From positions 124,001-188,000 of the forward strand of contig NZ_LWAH01000012.1 in the NCBI RefSeq assembly GCF_001632285.1: a stretch of 64,000 nt of DNA, in the 5' to 3' direction. Position numbers and translations under genes: made by a program. This document shows positions 47,846-57,559 of this stretch, piece by piece. The DNA comes from Moraxella catarrhalis (lineage in GTDB: Bacteria; Pseudomonadota; Gammaproteobacteria; Pseudomonadales; Moraxellaceae). Below the pieces are notes generated by a model, which had not been told where the DNA came from, did not search any database, and saw nothing but the letters and a program-made list of their open reading frames with translations. Numbering within the stretch: the first letter of the stretch is position 1; every line of letters starts with the position of its first letter.

Positions 47846-48402
47846 AGACCATCCATGATGGCACAGTCTAATGAGCTAATATTTAACCCAAGCTCATCGT
47901 TAGAACAAGTTTTGATTAATTCAAAAGCTTGCATACCCCATCCAGCGACCCAGCAATGACCCAACTGACAATCGGTGACCGACAGTATGATATTTGCCCG
48001 TGCAGCAGCTTGTGCTGATTGTATCGCCAAAGATTGGGCTTGTTCATTCAAATGGCACTCTGGGCGACAACGGATAGTGGTAGCATAAGCTGCGATACGA
48101 TAACTATTCATGTCTGATTCTGAGCGGCTTTGTGCTGTTTGTGCGATCCTTTGAAGTGTTTGGATATAAATCTGCTTTTGCTCTGGCGTAAATGACCGAA
48201 CTGCATGGTAGTCATTTGCCATCAGCTGAACTGCTTGTAAACGAAGATCAGCATGCTTAGTTTGCACAAGCAGTCGTCCCTGTACTGTGATTAGTCCAAG
48301 TGCCACCACGGATAACAATAAAAGTGAGATCAATACCTCAATCAGCCCAAAACCACCTTCATTAGTCGTTATCAAAGCGGTGGATGGATTATTATCTGTC
48401 AT
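47842..48402 (-). CDS. pilV: Type IV pilus minor pilin PilV
   Basis: 186 residues from the ATG at 48402. Cleavage motif GGFGLIEVLISLLLLS (Gly17/Phe18, Glu at position 5). The mature protein is small with few cysteines at its end (CSNDELGLNISSLDC). The ATG lies 11 bases inside comF, so translation is probably coupled; a TTG start at 48450 is rejected. It forms the pilus-initiation complex with PilW and PilX. Confidence 0.85.
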   Translation of the reverse strand: MTDNNPSTALITTNEGGFGLIEVLISLLLLSVVALGLITVQGRLLVQTKHADLRLQAVQLMANDYHAVRSFTPEQKQIYIQTLQRIAQTAQSRSESDMNSYRIAAYATTIRCRPECHLNEQAQSLAIQSAQAAARANIILSVTDCQLGHCWVAGWGMQAFELIKTCSNDELGLNISSLDCAIMDGL

Positions 48403-49240
48403 GAGTATCAAAACCGAAATCAGCAGAACCATGTGCCATACAAATTGCAATCAGTCGAATATCTTGACGATGCCGTATTAATAAATTTGCCACCGCTGCT
48501 ACTGTTGCCCCTGTGGTGATGACATCATCAAATATAATGATTTGACGATTGGGAATTTGTTGACATAAATAAAAATCTGTTTGAGTATTAACTAAACGCT
48601 CATGACGAGTTAGCCCACGCTGATGACGCTTGCCATCATGGCGAGCCACACCCTGCCAAAGTGGTAATTGCCAGTGCCACGCCAAAAATTTGGCCAAGAT
48701 TGCAACAGGGTCAAATCCACGCTGACGCATGCGTTCTTGGGTCGTTGGTATGGGTAAAATGACCGTATTACCTGCATGGCAATAGTCAGGCTTTGGTAAG
48801 TGGGCAATCAATGCGTACAATGCTAACAATGATTGTGAATTTTCATGGTCTTTAAATTTTTTGATGAGCTGATTGACAGGATACTGATAATAGCTTATAG
48901 GATAAGCACGGATATGTTGTCGCTTTGGGGTTTGTTGGGCGGTCAACCTATCTTTATTGGTAGGAAAATCTTTGCCAATGTTTAGGTGGATGTTAAAATA
49001 CGAAACTTGGGTGGCAATGTTTGCTTGGCAATCAGCACAAATAAAATTCATCCGACCCATCTGATAATCCAGATGGTGTAATTGGCATAAAACACAGCGA
49101 CGATGCAACCTAAATAGCCAAATTGCGGCCTGATGATGCACCCAGTATGGTTGATCAAATACAGGCTTAGCTAAAACGCCCTGATTAAAAGCCCGCTTAT
49201 GCTTATGGTTTTTTAGCAAGTTTATCAAGCCGTGTTCCAT
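48392..49240 (-). CDS. comF: ComF-family phosphoribosyltransferase-like competence protein
   Basis: 282 residues. N-terminal zinc finger CVLC...CADC (near residues 51-77), then a helical link and the PRTase motif IIIFDDVITTGATVAAV near residue 238, with RQRGFDPVAILA and RRHQRGLTRHER-like basic stretches. ComF supports uptake of transforming DNA in naturally competent bacteria. It sits between pldA (17 bases upstream) and pilV (11 bases overlap). Residues before the zinc finger are basic. Confidence 0.88.
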   Translation of the reverse strand: MEHGLINLLKNHKHKRAFNQGVLAKPVFDQPYWVHHQAAIWLFRLHRRCVLCQLHHLDYQMGRMNFICADCQANIATQVSYFNIHLNIGKDFPTNKDRLTAQQTPKRQHIRAYPISYYQYPVNQLIKKFKDHENSQSLLALYALIAHLPKPDYCHAGNTVILPIPTTQERMRQRGFDPVAILAKFLAWHWQLPLWQGVARHDGKRHQRGLTRHERLVNTQTDFYLCQQIPNRQIIIFDDVITTGATVAAVANLLIRHRQDIRLIAICMAHGSADFGFDTHDR

Positions 49241-49257
49241 ATTGATTTGCCGTTGAG

Positions 49258-50586
49258 TTATAGACCCATCCAGTCGTTAAGCATAAGTCCGACGCCAAAG
49301 CTTGTCGCCTCATGATTATAATCAATCAAAGACTGCCCATAGCCTTGAAATATTTGAAAATAGCCACTAATTCCCTTACCAAGCGGATAGACATAGTCAA
49401 GTTGCAACGCACCTTTGCCTGAGCGTGGATTATAGCGTACCGTACCTGAAATATTACTTTTATTTTCTAGTTGATATAAAAAACGCACATCACCATAACC
49501 ATAATAGTCCAAGATATCAGGATTATCATCTGGCTGGCTGCCACTACCCTCTTTAAAGATACGCCCCCAAATGCGTGGCATGACAGTCAGGTTTTTCCAT
49601 TCCATGCCTGCCATCAAATAAGCACGATTCCATGAGCGAGACAGTTTGGCACTTTCACCATTGGAATGATGTACCGCACCCATGCCAATCATGCGGACTT
49701 TGCCATCCCATGGTAAGTCTGAGTATACAGGTTGAGTTAAGAAAATCTCTGGCTGGTAGTCATGTACTCTAAAAGGACGAGAGTTTTTTCCATTAAAAAT
49801 CTGCCAGTGCGATTGCTGTGTATATCCAAACCATAAATCTGAATCCGTCCCCCATAAATCCTCAGCAGCTTTAACCTTAACAGAAACCTGAAATTTTAGC
49901 TCGGGAGCACGAAATTCATTTGGGGTAAATTGTTTTGCTTCATGACTGGGCGTATTTGGGCTTCGATTAGGCTTACCGTGCATAAATATGGGCAATACAT
50001 ACATCGGATTGTGTGGTCGTGATGACCAAAGTGGTGTATTATTTCGGTCTAAATCAAATGATAAGCTCAGTGGTGTAAACTGTTTGGCTGCATATTCAAG
50101 CTGTTTGGCATCTTTTTTGGTCAGCATGCCTTTTTCATTACCCATTAAAAAAATCGGATCTGTCGTTTCTTGATAGACAACCTGGGGTTTGCCTTTGATG
50201 GTCTGCCAAATTGTTTCATCAAGGCGAATGGAACGCTTGGTTTTAATTACCGCTGGCGTCTCACCATGCACCAAAGTGTCATAGCACGCCAAACGCATGA
50301 TATCTTGATTAAGTGCTGAGCAGTTAATCAGCATGGTTTTATTTTCTAAAGCTGTCGTATAAAGCTCTGGTTCATGTTCGTCTAAAGGATTAGCCGTATC
50401 AGTAGACGCTGATTGTGTCGCACTTTGGACATCAATGGGTAATTCATTGTCTTGCCCAAGATCATTTTCACTGCGTACTTCGTCAACAAATGCCACAGGA
50501 TTTGGTACAGCTTTTGCTTGCTGAATGGCTAGGATAGCAAAACATGACAAAATAGATAAAGTCAATGTAGACAGTGAAACTTTCAT
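49258..50586 (-). CDS. pldA: Outer-membrane phospholipase A (PldA, OMPLA)
   Basis: 442 residues, longer than the 289 of E. coli. Signal peptide ends near AKAV. An acidic, Gln/Ser-rich linker (about 35-80) follows, with the motif CSALNQDIMRLACYD common in related proteins. The catalytic triad is clear: His306 and Ser308 in GAVHHSNG and Asn320 in SWNRAY, with the 12-residue spacing seen in E. coli. The rest forms an even-numbered barrel. It degrades phospholipids that reach the outer leaflet. First gene of a transcript with comF and pilVWX. Confidence 0.94.
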   Translation of the reverse strand: MKVSLSTLTLSILSCFAILAIQQAKAVPNPVAFVDEVRSENDLGQDNELPIDVQSATQSASTDTANPLDEHEPELYTTALENKTMLINCSALNQDIMRLACYDTLVHGETPAVIKTKRSIRLDETIWQTIKGKPQVVYQETTDPIFLMGNEKGMLTKKDAKQLEYAAKQFTPLSLSFDLDRNNTPLWSSRPHNPMYVLPIFMHGKPNRSPNTPSHEAKQFTPNEFRAPELKFQVSVKVKAAEDLWGTDSDLWFGYTQQSHWQIFNGKNSRPFRVHDYQPEIFLTQPVYSDLPWDGKVRMIGMGAVHHSNGESAKLSRSWNRAYLMAGMEWKNLTVMPRIWGRIFKEGSGSQPDDNPDILDYYGYGDVRFLYQLENKSNISGTVRYNPRSGKGALQLDYVYPLGKGISGYFQIFQGYGQSLIDYNHEATSFGVGLMLNDWMGL

Positions 50587-50674
50587 GAACGGCTACTCTG
50601 GACAACTGATTGCATTAAATGATGACTTAAAATAAAATCCTGCCCATCATAACATACTCTTAAATCCAAACAAA

Positions 50675-50713
50675 GAAAAAGTTAGGTGGGTGGAGTTAAA
50701 GACCATCCAACCT
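50675..50713 (-). terminator. Terminator after the small membrane gene downstream of rph
   Basis: AGGTGGGTGG (50684-50693) pairs with CCATCCAACCT (50703-50713) with one bulged A, about 10 bp. On the minus strand TTTTTCTTTG follows. It separates the rph unit from pldA, which therefore needs its own promoter in the short space to 50670. Confidence 0.7.
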
Positions 50714-50729
50714 GTCTGTATCACAACAA

Positions 50730-51185
50730 CTACTTAGCCAATGTTACCGCCACCGCATTGGTTTTGATTGACTTTCCCAAAAGTACCTGTTTGGCTATAT
50801 TAATTTCACGGTCATCAGCAAAACCTGTAAAATGATATTCAATGCCCCGATCAACAATTGTCATTTTGTTATCTTTAGCAGATATTGTTGCCGATGCTGA
50901 TAAGGTTAGTGATTTGTTATGAATCTCAAAGCGTTTGGGCGTAATCTTTAAGCGACCTTGTGAAAACATATGACAAGTTTTGGCTTTTTGCCTTTGAATA
51001 TTAAACACAAATACCACAACTGCAAATAAAGCCAACGCACCGATTGCATAAAAAACGGGTGCAATCAAACAAATGATTGCCACCAAGACACCCAGCAGCA
51101 GCAATATCATCGACCACCAAAATAATGGGTCTTTTACTTGTCCATTTAATGTGATGATCACGCCATTATCTTCAACGATTAGCAT
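50730..51185 (-). CDS. Small membrane protein with two helices, unknown
   Basis: 151 residues. Residues about 22-62 are two adjacent hydrophobic helices (WWSMILLLLGVLVAIICLI and FYAIGALALFAVVVFVF). The C-terminal half is polar with beta-type alternation and probably cytoplasmic or periplasmic. I do not recognise a family. Its ATG is one base after the rph stop, so it is a dependent second gene of that unit, although nothing about RNase PH suggests its role. Confidence 0.72.
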   Translation of the reverse strand: MLIVEDNGVIITLNGQVKDPLFWWSMILLLLGVLVAIICLIAPVFYAIGALALFAVVVFVFNIQRQKAKTCHMFSQGRLKITPKRFEIHNKSLTLSASATISAKDNKMTIVDRGIEYHFTGFADDREINIAKQVLLGKSIKTNAVAVTLAK

Positions 51186-51186
51186 A

Positions 51187-51903
51187 TCACCAGCCTAATA
51201 CTTGCTTTTGGGCTTCGATAATCTGCCCAATTCCCAGCTCTGCCAAATCAAGCATCGCATTAGCTTCAGCACGAGTAAATGGCTTTTCTTCTGCTGTGCC
51301 TTGAATCTCAATAAACCCACCTGCCTGCATCATGACCACATTTAAATCGGTATCACAAGTTGAATCTTCAGCATAATCCAAATCAAGCAATACACGGCCT
51401 TGATTAACACCCACAGAAACCGCTGCCACCAAGCCCAAAAGCGGATCTTGGGTAAGCTTTTTACGACGCTGCAAGTGTTCTAAAGCATCAATAAGTGCCA
51501 CCGCAGCACCACTGATACTGGCTGTGCGTGTACCGCCATCTGCCTGTATAACATCACAATCGATATAAATGGTATTTTCGCCAAGTTTTGATAAGTCAAG
51601 CATGGCACGCAGTGAGCGTCCAATCAAACGCTGAATCTCTTGGGTGCGTCCTGATTGCTTGCCCCGTGCTGCTTCACGCTGTGTACGAGTACCTGTCGCG
51701 CGTGGCAACATACCATATTCAGCGGTCAGCCAGCCCTTACCTTGACCTTTAAGCCAACGAGGCACACCAGCTTCGATACTGGCAGTACACAAAACTTTGG
51801 TATCCCCAAAACACACCAATACCGAACCTTCGGCATGTTTGGTATATTGGCGGATAAAATGAATGGGACGAAGCTCGTTATTTTGGCGATTGTTGCTACG
51901 CAT
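51187..51903 (-). CDS. rph: Ribonuclease PH
   Basis: 238 residues from the ATG at 51903, the E. coli length; the GTG upstream is rejected. Phosphate-dependent exonuclease that trims tRNA 3' ends. Landmarks: [60 protein letters not shown] and [17 protein letters not shown]. The window end [12 protein letters not shown] is also typical. It leads a two-gene unit with the small membrane gene. Confidence 0.97.
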   Translation of the reverse strand: MRSNNRQNNELRPIHFIRQYTKHAEGSVLVCFGDTKVLCTASIEAGVPRWLKGQGKGWLTAEYGMLPRATGTRTQREAARGKQSGRTQEIQRLIGRSLRAMLDLSKLGENTIYIDCDVIQADGGTRTASISGAAVALIDALEHLQRRKKLTQDPLLGLVAAVSVGVNQGRVLLDLDYAEDSTCDTDLNVVMMQAGGFIEIQGTAEEKPFTRAEANAMLDLAELGIGQIIEAQKQVLGW

Positions 51904-52112
51904 AATTTTTCTCACTATACATTTTTGTTAACGATTGTAAGCATTATTTTATCAGGTTATGTATGATATTACAAAATATCAGGGTAACCTAGGGGTGTAC
52001 TTAGCCTTTATCGCATCATCGATAGTTTAAACAGCTTATAAAAATAAAATAATTATTTTTGCATGAAATTTGCATGAAAAATGGCTAAATCTTATGTTTT
52101 ATTGTAAATGCC

Positions 52113-52140
52113 AAAAACCCACCAACTGTGGCGGGTTTTT
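52113..52140 (-). terminator. Terminator after the first fadD-like gene
   Basis: AAAAACCC (52113-52120) pairs with GGGTTTTT (52133-52140); one mismatch then CCA/TGG closes a 4-base loop. It lies 38 bases past the fadD stop, with T runs on both strands. Confidence 0.8.
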
Positions 52141-52177
52141 GTGGCGGTTTTTAAAAAATTGTCATAACAGATGATTG

Positions 52178-53890
52178 TTATTTGCTTTGCTCAAGTACTC
52201 TTAATTCCTTACGCAAAATTTTACCAACATTAGATTTGGGAAGCTCACTGATAAACTCAATATATTTGGGGCGTTTGTAACCTGTTAGGTTTTCTTTTGC
52301 CCAAGCACGCACCTCGTCGGCGGTCAAGGAGGGATCTTTTTTGACCACAAAGACCTTAACCACTTCACCACTGTGATCATCAGGCACACCAATCACGCCA
52401 CATTCAATGACTTTTGGATGGGCAGTAATGATATCTTCAACCTCATTGGGATAGACATTAAATCCAGACACCAAAATCATATCTTTTTTGCGATCAACAA
52501 TTTTAATAAAGCCACGATCATCCATCACACCAATATCGCCTGTACGAAAAAACCCATCTTTGGTCATAACCTTTTCGGTTTCATCAAGGCGATTCCAGTA
52601 GCCGACCATGATTTGTGGACCTTTGGCACAAATTTCACCAGCCTCGCCCATCGCCAACTCGTTGCCCTCATCATCCAAAATTTTAATGTCGGTGGCAGGA
52701 ATTGGAATACCAATCTTACCTGTGTATCCACCTGGTGGATTTAGGGTCAAAACAGGCGAGGTTTCAGATAAACCATAGCCTTCGATGATATAATTACCCG
52801 TCAAACGCTCCCATGCTTTGGCAGTATCGGATAAAACTGACATGCCACCGCCTAATGATAATTTTAAATTACTATGGTCAAGTGACCGAAATCCTTCATG
52901 ATGCACCAAACCATTAAATAAAGTATTCACTGCAGGAAAAAATGCAGGCTTATATTTGGCATAATCTTTACACAGTGCTGGAAAATCTCTTGGGTTGGTA
53001 ATTAATAACATACTAAAACCCATCTTCATCCCCAACAAACCGCACGCTGTGAATGAAAAAATATGGTAAAGCGGTAAGGCAACTGCGATATACTGACCAG
53101 ATAGATTGTCTTTAGAAAATACCAAGCTAAGAAATGGCGCACACTGCTCAACATTTGAAGCAAGATTACGATGGGTGAGCATCGCACCTTTTGCCACGCC
53201 TGTTGTACCGCCTGTATACTGCAATACAGCAATATCATCCAAAGCCAAATTAGGGCGATTGTAGTTACCTATCGGCACTTTGTTGAGTGCGTCTTTAAAT
53301 GATACATGACCAGGGATATTCCATTCAGGCACCATTTTTTTAACATGACGCACCACTGCATTGACCAAAAAGCCTTTTAAGCCAAGCATATCGCCCAAAG
53401 ATGCAACAATTACATGGCGAACTTGACCTTTATTAACCACTTTTTCAAAAGTATGAGCAAAATTTTCTACAATAAATAACGCTTTAGCTTCTGAGTCATT
53501 GAGCTGATGTTCAAGCTCATTCGAGGTATACAAAGGGTTGACATTCACCAATGTCAATCCAGCACGCACAATCGCAATCATCGCAATCGGATATTGCAAA
53601 ATATTTGGCATCATGACCGCTACTTTATCACCTTTGACCAAGCCTAGCGATTGTAAATATGCCGCCATTTGACGACTATAGTTATCCAGTTGTCGATAGG
53701 TGATAGATTTATCCATGCAAGTAAACGCAACTTGATTACCGAAGCGTGCAAATGCCTGATCAAAAATATCCATGAGTGAATTGATATTGTCAGGCAAATC
53801 AAAGTTAAAATCAAGACCATGTTCTTGATAGGTTTTATACCAAGGTGCATCCGTTGAAACGGTAAAATCAGTCATGTTACTCATATTCAT
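52178..53890 (-). CDS. fadD: Long-chain acyl-CoA synthetase FadD (copy 1)
   Basis: 570 residues from the ATG at 53890 (AAGGA five bases ahead). Adenylate-forming enzyme: YTGGTTGVAKGAMLTH, GYGLSETSPVL, TGDIGVMDDRGF, and the C-terminal DRKKDMILVSGFNVYPNEVE with the catalytic lysine in KSNVGKILRKEL. It activates imported fatty acids to acyl-CoA at the inner membrane. It lies about 225 bases after a close paralogue on the same strand. Confidence 0.95.
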   Translation of the reverse strand: MNMSNMTDFTVSTDAPWYKTYQEHGLDFNFDLPDNINSLMDIFDQAFARFGNQVAFTCMDKSITYRQLDNYSRQMAAYLQSLGLVKGDKVAVMMPNILQYPIAMIAIVRAGLTLVNVNPLYTSNELEHQLNDSEAKALFIVENFAHTFEKVVNKGQVRHVIVASLGDMLGLKGFLVNAVVRHVKKMVPEWNIPGHVSFKDALNKVPIGNYNRPNLALDDIAVLQYTGGTTGVAKGAMLTHRNLASNVEQCAPFLSLVFSKDNLSGQYIAVALPLYHIFSFTACGLLGMKMGFSMLLITNPRDFPALCKDYAKYKPAFFPAVNTLFNGLVHHEGFRSLDHSNLKLSLGGGMSVLSDTAKAWERLTGNYIIEGYGLSETSPVLTLNPPGGYTGKIGIPIPATDIKILDDEGNELAMGEAGEICAKGPQIMVGYWNRLDETEKVMTKDGFFRTGDIGVMDDRGFIKIVDRKKDMILVSGFNVYPNEVEDIITAHPKVIECGVIGVPDDHSGEVVKVFVVKKDPSLTADEVRAWAKENLTGYKRPKYIEFISELPKSNVGKILRKELRVLEQSK

Positions 53891-54116
53891 TTATTTCCTT
53901 ATATCAAATCAAGCCATCAAAAGCCAAAAAAGAGGCATGATGTATAGCGTATGGTATGCTTGTCAATCTAGCACAAGTTACCTAATTAGACAAGAATTAT
54001 GACCAAAAAATTACAATTTACTTTGTGATCTTATGTCATGCAACAAAGCAAGAAAACCCCGCTTGATGCCGCTGCTATATATTACTCTCAAGTATTCATT
54101 TATCTCAAGTATTAAT

Positions 54117-55802
54117 TTAAAGATTTCTTAACTCTTTTCTTAAGATTTTACCGACATTAGACTTGGGTAATTCATCCAAAAAAGCAATTTTTTTGGGGCG
54201 TTTATAGCCTGTCAGATTTTGTTTTGCCCAAGTTTTGATATCTGCTTCGGTCAATTCAGGATCTTTTTTAACGATAAAGGCCTTAACCACCTCACCGCTA
54301 TGCTCATCAGGCACGCCAATAACACCGCACTCCAAAACGCCTGAATGGCTTGCAATCACTTCTTCAACTTCATTAGGATAGACATTAAATCCTGAAACCA
54401 AAATCATGTCTTTTTTGCGATCAACGATTTTAAAGTAACCATTTTCGTCCATCACACCAATATCACCTGTACGAAAATAACCATCCGCTGTCATCGCTCG
54501 TGCGGTCTCTTCAGGCTGATTCCAATAGCCTTTCATAACTTGAGGACCTTTGGCGACAATCTCACCTACTTCGCCTTGAGCAACTTGATTGCCCTCATCA
54601 TCCAATAAAAGAATGTCTGTTGAAGGAAAAGGAATGCCGATTTTACCTGTATAACTGCCCAATGGATTAAAGGTCAAAACAGGTGAGGTTTCAGACAAAC
54701 CATAGCCCTCGATAATATAGCTGCCTGTTATTTTTTCCCAAGCATCAGCTGTGCTTGGTAATACCGACATGCCGCCACCCAATGATACCTTAAGATTACT
54801 ATGATCTAATGATTTAAAACCATCATGATGTGCTAAAGCATTAAATAATGTATTCACCGCAGGGAAAAACTGTGGGCGATATTTGCCAAATTGCTTGGTT
54901 AGATCATCTAAGTCTCGTGCATTAGGAATCAATAAAAGTGCAAAGCCCATTTTCATGCCAAGCATCGTTACCATAAATGAAAAAATATGATACAAAGGTA
55001 ACGCTACCACCATATATTCACCATGCTGATGGGATTTTTCAAATCCAGATTTGACATAAGTTGTGCATTGCTCGACATTGGCAATTAAATTACCGTGGGT
55101 TAGCATCGCACCTTTTGCCACACCTGTTGTACCGCCCGTGTACTGCAATACAGCAATATCATCCAAACCGACACTTGGCTTAGTGTATGGATATTTTTTA
55201 TTTAATATATCTTTAAATTTTATTTTATTAGGGATACAATAATTAGGCACCATTTTTTTGACATGACGCACCACAGCATTAATTAGCAAGCCTTTTAGAC
55301 GCATCATATCGCCAATGCCTGTGATGATTACTTGTTGAATTTGACCTTTATTCACCACTTTTTCAAAAGTATGGGCAAAATTTTCTACAATAAATAACAC
55401 TTTGGCTTCTGAGTCATTGAGCTGATGCTCAAGCTCATGTGCGGTATACAGCGGATTGACATTCACCAATATATAGCCTGCTCGTACAATGCCTATCATC
55501 ACGGCCAAATACTGCGGTGTGTTTGGCATCATCACCGCCACTTTATCGCCTTTTTTTAAGCCCAAAGACTGCAAATAACCTGCGATATTTTGACTAATAC
55601 CATCTAGCTCATCATAGCCAATATGTACGCCCATAAATGTTATGCCACGCTGCCCTCGATTGGCACGAAAATGAACATCAAAAAAATCAAGTAATGACGA
55701 TACCTCTTTGGGCATGGTCAATTGAATGTCTAACTTATTTTTTTGATAAGTTGCTTGCCAAGCACGATCCGCTGGCGTAATAAAGTCTGAATAATGAGTC
55801 AT
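54117..55802 (-). CDS. fadD: Long-chain acyl-CoA synthetase FadD (copy 2)
   Basis: 561 residues from the ATG at 55802, seven bases after AGGAG (the GTG at 55808 is rejected). It has the same adenylation motifs as the first copy (YTGGTTGVAKGAM, EGYGLSETSPVL, DRKKDMILVSGFNVYP) but a different N-terminus and a one-residue gap near FSFMVTMLGMKMG. It ends LPKSNVGKILRKELRNL. A tandem fadD pair also occurs in Pseudomonas and Acinetobacter, where the two copies prefer different chain lengths or growth states. Confidence 0.95.
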   Translation of the reverse strand: MTHYSDFITPADRAWQATYQKNKLDIQLTMPKEVSSLLDFFDVHFRANRGQRGITFMGVHIGYDELDGISQNIAGYLQSLGLKKGDKVAVMMPNTPQYLAVMIGIVRAGYILVNVNPLYTAHELEHQLNDSEAKVLFIVENFAHTFEKVVNKGQIQQVIITGIGDMMRLKGLLINAVVRHVKKMVPNYCIPNKIKFKDILNKKYPYTKPSVGLDDIAVLQYTGGTTGVAKGAMLTHGNLIANVEQCTTYVKSGFEKSHQHGEYMVVALPLYHIFSFMVTMLGMKMGFALLLIPNARDLDDLTKQFGKYRPQFFPAVNTLFNALAHHDGFKSLDHSNLKVSLGGGMSVLPSTADAWEKITGSYIIEGYGLSETSPVLTFNPLGSYTGKIGIPFPSTDILLLDDEGNQVAQGEVGEIVAKGPQVMKGYWNQPEETARAMTADGYFRTGDIGVMDENGYFKIVDRKKDMILVSGFNVYPNEVEEVIASHSGVLECGVIGVPDEHSGEVVKAFIVKKDPELTEADIKTWAKQNLTGYKRPKKIAFLDELPKSNVGKILRKELRNL

Positions 55803-56076
55803 AAACACTCCTATTTATGATGATGTATTGTATCAAAAGTAATAAAAAAGACAAAAAGCCTCAAACACAAACACGATGCATCATGCACGATCATACCACC
55901 CTACAAAGCTTACCGATACTTGACAACCTATTTTTGTGAATCATACTTCATTATTTTTTATTGACAAATGCGTTAAAATCTACCATATGTAGATGATTTA
56001 ATCTAAATTCTAAATGATGACAAAATCATTCGCCTACAAATGATGAACCCATCATACCGCCAGATGATTTTTTGAT

Positions 56077-57315
56077 TCATTGTTTTTGATTCATGATTTT
56101 TACCACACATGCCACCAATTGCTCAGCAATTTTTGATTTATGTGCCTTGGGTAGATTTTGGGGCATTTGGTCGTATTGTTCGGCAAAAAAAACGGTCATC
56201 GCATTATTTTCACTACCAAAACCTATGGTTTTATCCGAAACATCATTCACCGCAATCATGTCCAACTGTTTGGCGGCCAGCTTGCTTTTGGCACAATTGT
56301 TAGCATCTTGAGTTTCTGCGGCAAAGCCAACGCAGATAAGATCGGGATAAGTATGACAAATTGTGGCAAGCACATCTGGATTTTTAATTAATTGTAGTGT
56401 CATGGTCTGCTGGTCTTTGGTTTTTTTGATTTTATGGTCAGCAACTGATGCCGCTTTAAAATCAGCCACTGCGGCAGCTGCAATGAATATATCTGCCTTT
56501 TGGCAGACGCTCAAACAAACCTTTAGCATTTGCTCTGCTGTACCCACATCAAGGCGACGAACCCCAAACGGTGTCTTTAAACTGACATGCTTACCTGACA
56601 CTAAAATAACATCGGCACCTGCATGATAACACGCATTTGCCAAAGCATAACCCATCTTGCCTGTTGAGTGATTGGATAAAAAACGCACAGGATCAATCGG
56701 TTCAACTGTTGCACCAGCTGTAATGACAACTGTTTTACCTAATAATGACGGCTGGATATGTCGGCACTTATCAAACGCCAGAATCTGCTGGCACAAGTCT
56801 TCAGGTTCGGGCAAGCGCCCCAATCCCACATCACCACACGCCTGCTCACCGCTATCTGGGGTCATGATGTGATAACCAAATTGGCGTAATTTTTTAAGAT
56901 TATCTTGGACGATGGCATTTGCCCACATTTGCTGATTCATCGCAGGTGCAATGAGTATGGGTGCATCGGTTGCAAGGCAAACCGTTGTTACCAAATTATC
57001 AGCAAAACCGCCTGCAAGTTTTGCGATGGTATTGGCAGACGCAGGTGCGACAACCACCAAATCCGCCCATTTAGCAAGCGTGATATGTCCCATACCACGC
57101 TCGGCAGTCTCATCAAGTAGCTTAGTATGTACCGCTTGCCCCGTCAAGGCTTGAAATGTCAAAGGTGTAATAAATTCACACGCCCCTGCTGTCATCATAA
57201 CACGCACCTGACAGCCTGATTTAATCAGCAGGCGAGCAAGCATGGCAGACTTGTAGGCAGCAATGCCCCCTGTCACCGCCAATAAAATTTTTGGTAATTG
57301 AGTCATAACCTTCAT
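56077..57315 (-). CDS. coaBC: Bifunctional phosphopantothenoylcysteine synthetase/decarboxylase CoaBC (Dfp)
   Basis: Two steps of coenzyme A synthesis in one protein, 412 residues from the ATG at 57315; a weaker ATG at 57306 starts nearer the family's beginning. The N-terminal flavin decarboxylase has VTGGIAAYKSAMLAR, ASANTIAKLAGGFADNL, APAMNQQMW and ACGDVGLGRLPEP. The C-terminal synthetase has TAGATVEPIDPVRFLSNHS, TGKMGYALA and the dimer-face KIKKTKDQQ. It stands alone; dut, usually its neighbour in E. coli, is not here. Confidence 0.95.
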   Translation of the reverse strand: MKVMTQLPKILLAVTGGIAAYKSAMLARLLIKSGCQVRVMMTAGACEFITPLTFQALTGQAVHTKLLDETAERGMGHITLAKWADLVVVAPASANTIAKLAGGFADNLVTTVCLATDAPILIAPAMNQQMWANAIVQDNLKKLRQFGYHIMTPDSGEQACGDVGLGRLPEPEDLCQQILAFDKCRHIQPSLLGKTVVITAGATVEPIDPVRFLSNHSTGKMGYALANACYHAGADVILVSGKHVSLKTPFGVRRLDVGTAEQMLKVCLSVCQKADIFIAAAAVADFKAASVADHKIKKTKDQQTMTLQLIKNPDVLATICHTYPDLICVGFAAETQDANNCAKSKLAAKQLDMIAVNDVSDKTIGFGSENNAMTVFFAEQYDQMPQNLPKAHKSKIAEQLVACVVKIMNQKQ

Positions 57316-57431
57316 CTGACATTTGGCAAAAACCATCATTATACACGATAACGCCTTTATCATCACGCACAATCACGCTATGAGACAAGTTTTCAGGCAA
57401 ATTTTAATCAAAAAACTAAAAAATAAACTGT

Positions 57432-57470
57432 CAACTTTTATCAAGGCAACTTTTATCAAGGCAACTTTTA
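57432..57470. repeat. 15-bp tandem repeat, 2.6 copies
   Basis: The unit CAACTTTTATCAAGG (57432-57446, 57447-57461) is followed by the first nine bases of a third copy. It lies about 115-155 bases upstream of the coaBC start, between coaBC and nhaA, with no gene over it. Confidence 0.85.
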
Positions 57471-57529
57471 GGGCAATGGCTATTTTAGAGCATGCCCAAA
57501 ATAAAATTTCTCAAATTTTGTAATCAAGC

Positions 57530-57559
57530 CTTTATCATTACCATATTTTTATGATAAAG
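57530..57559. promoter_or_regulatory. 9-bp inverted repeat upstream of nhaA
   Basis: CTTTATCAT (57530-57538) and ATGATAAAG (57551-57559) are perfect inverted arms 12 bases apart, about 120 bases before the nhaA ATG. The geometry resembles binding sites of LysR-type or other dimeric regulators. No lysR-type gene is in the window. Confidence 0.45.

Noticed and set aside
55961..55966. Perfect TTGACA on the plus strand upstream of the second fadD
   Set aside because: The -10 at 17 bp is poor and the nearest downstream gene on that strand is nhaA, more than 1.5 kb away past coaBC.
57323..57523. TTG-started frame over the 15-bp repeat
   Set aside because: No ribosome site, no family likeness, and it overlaps the 5' end of coaBC.
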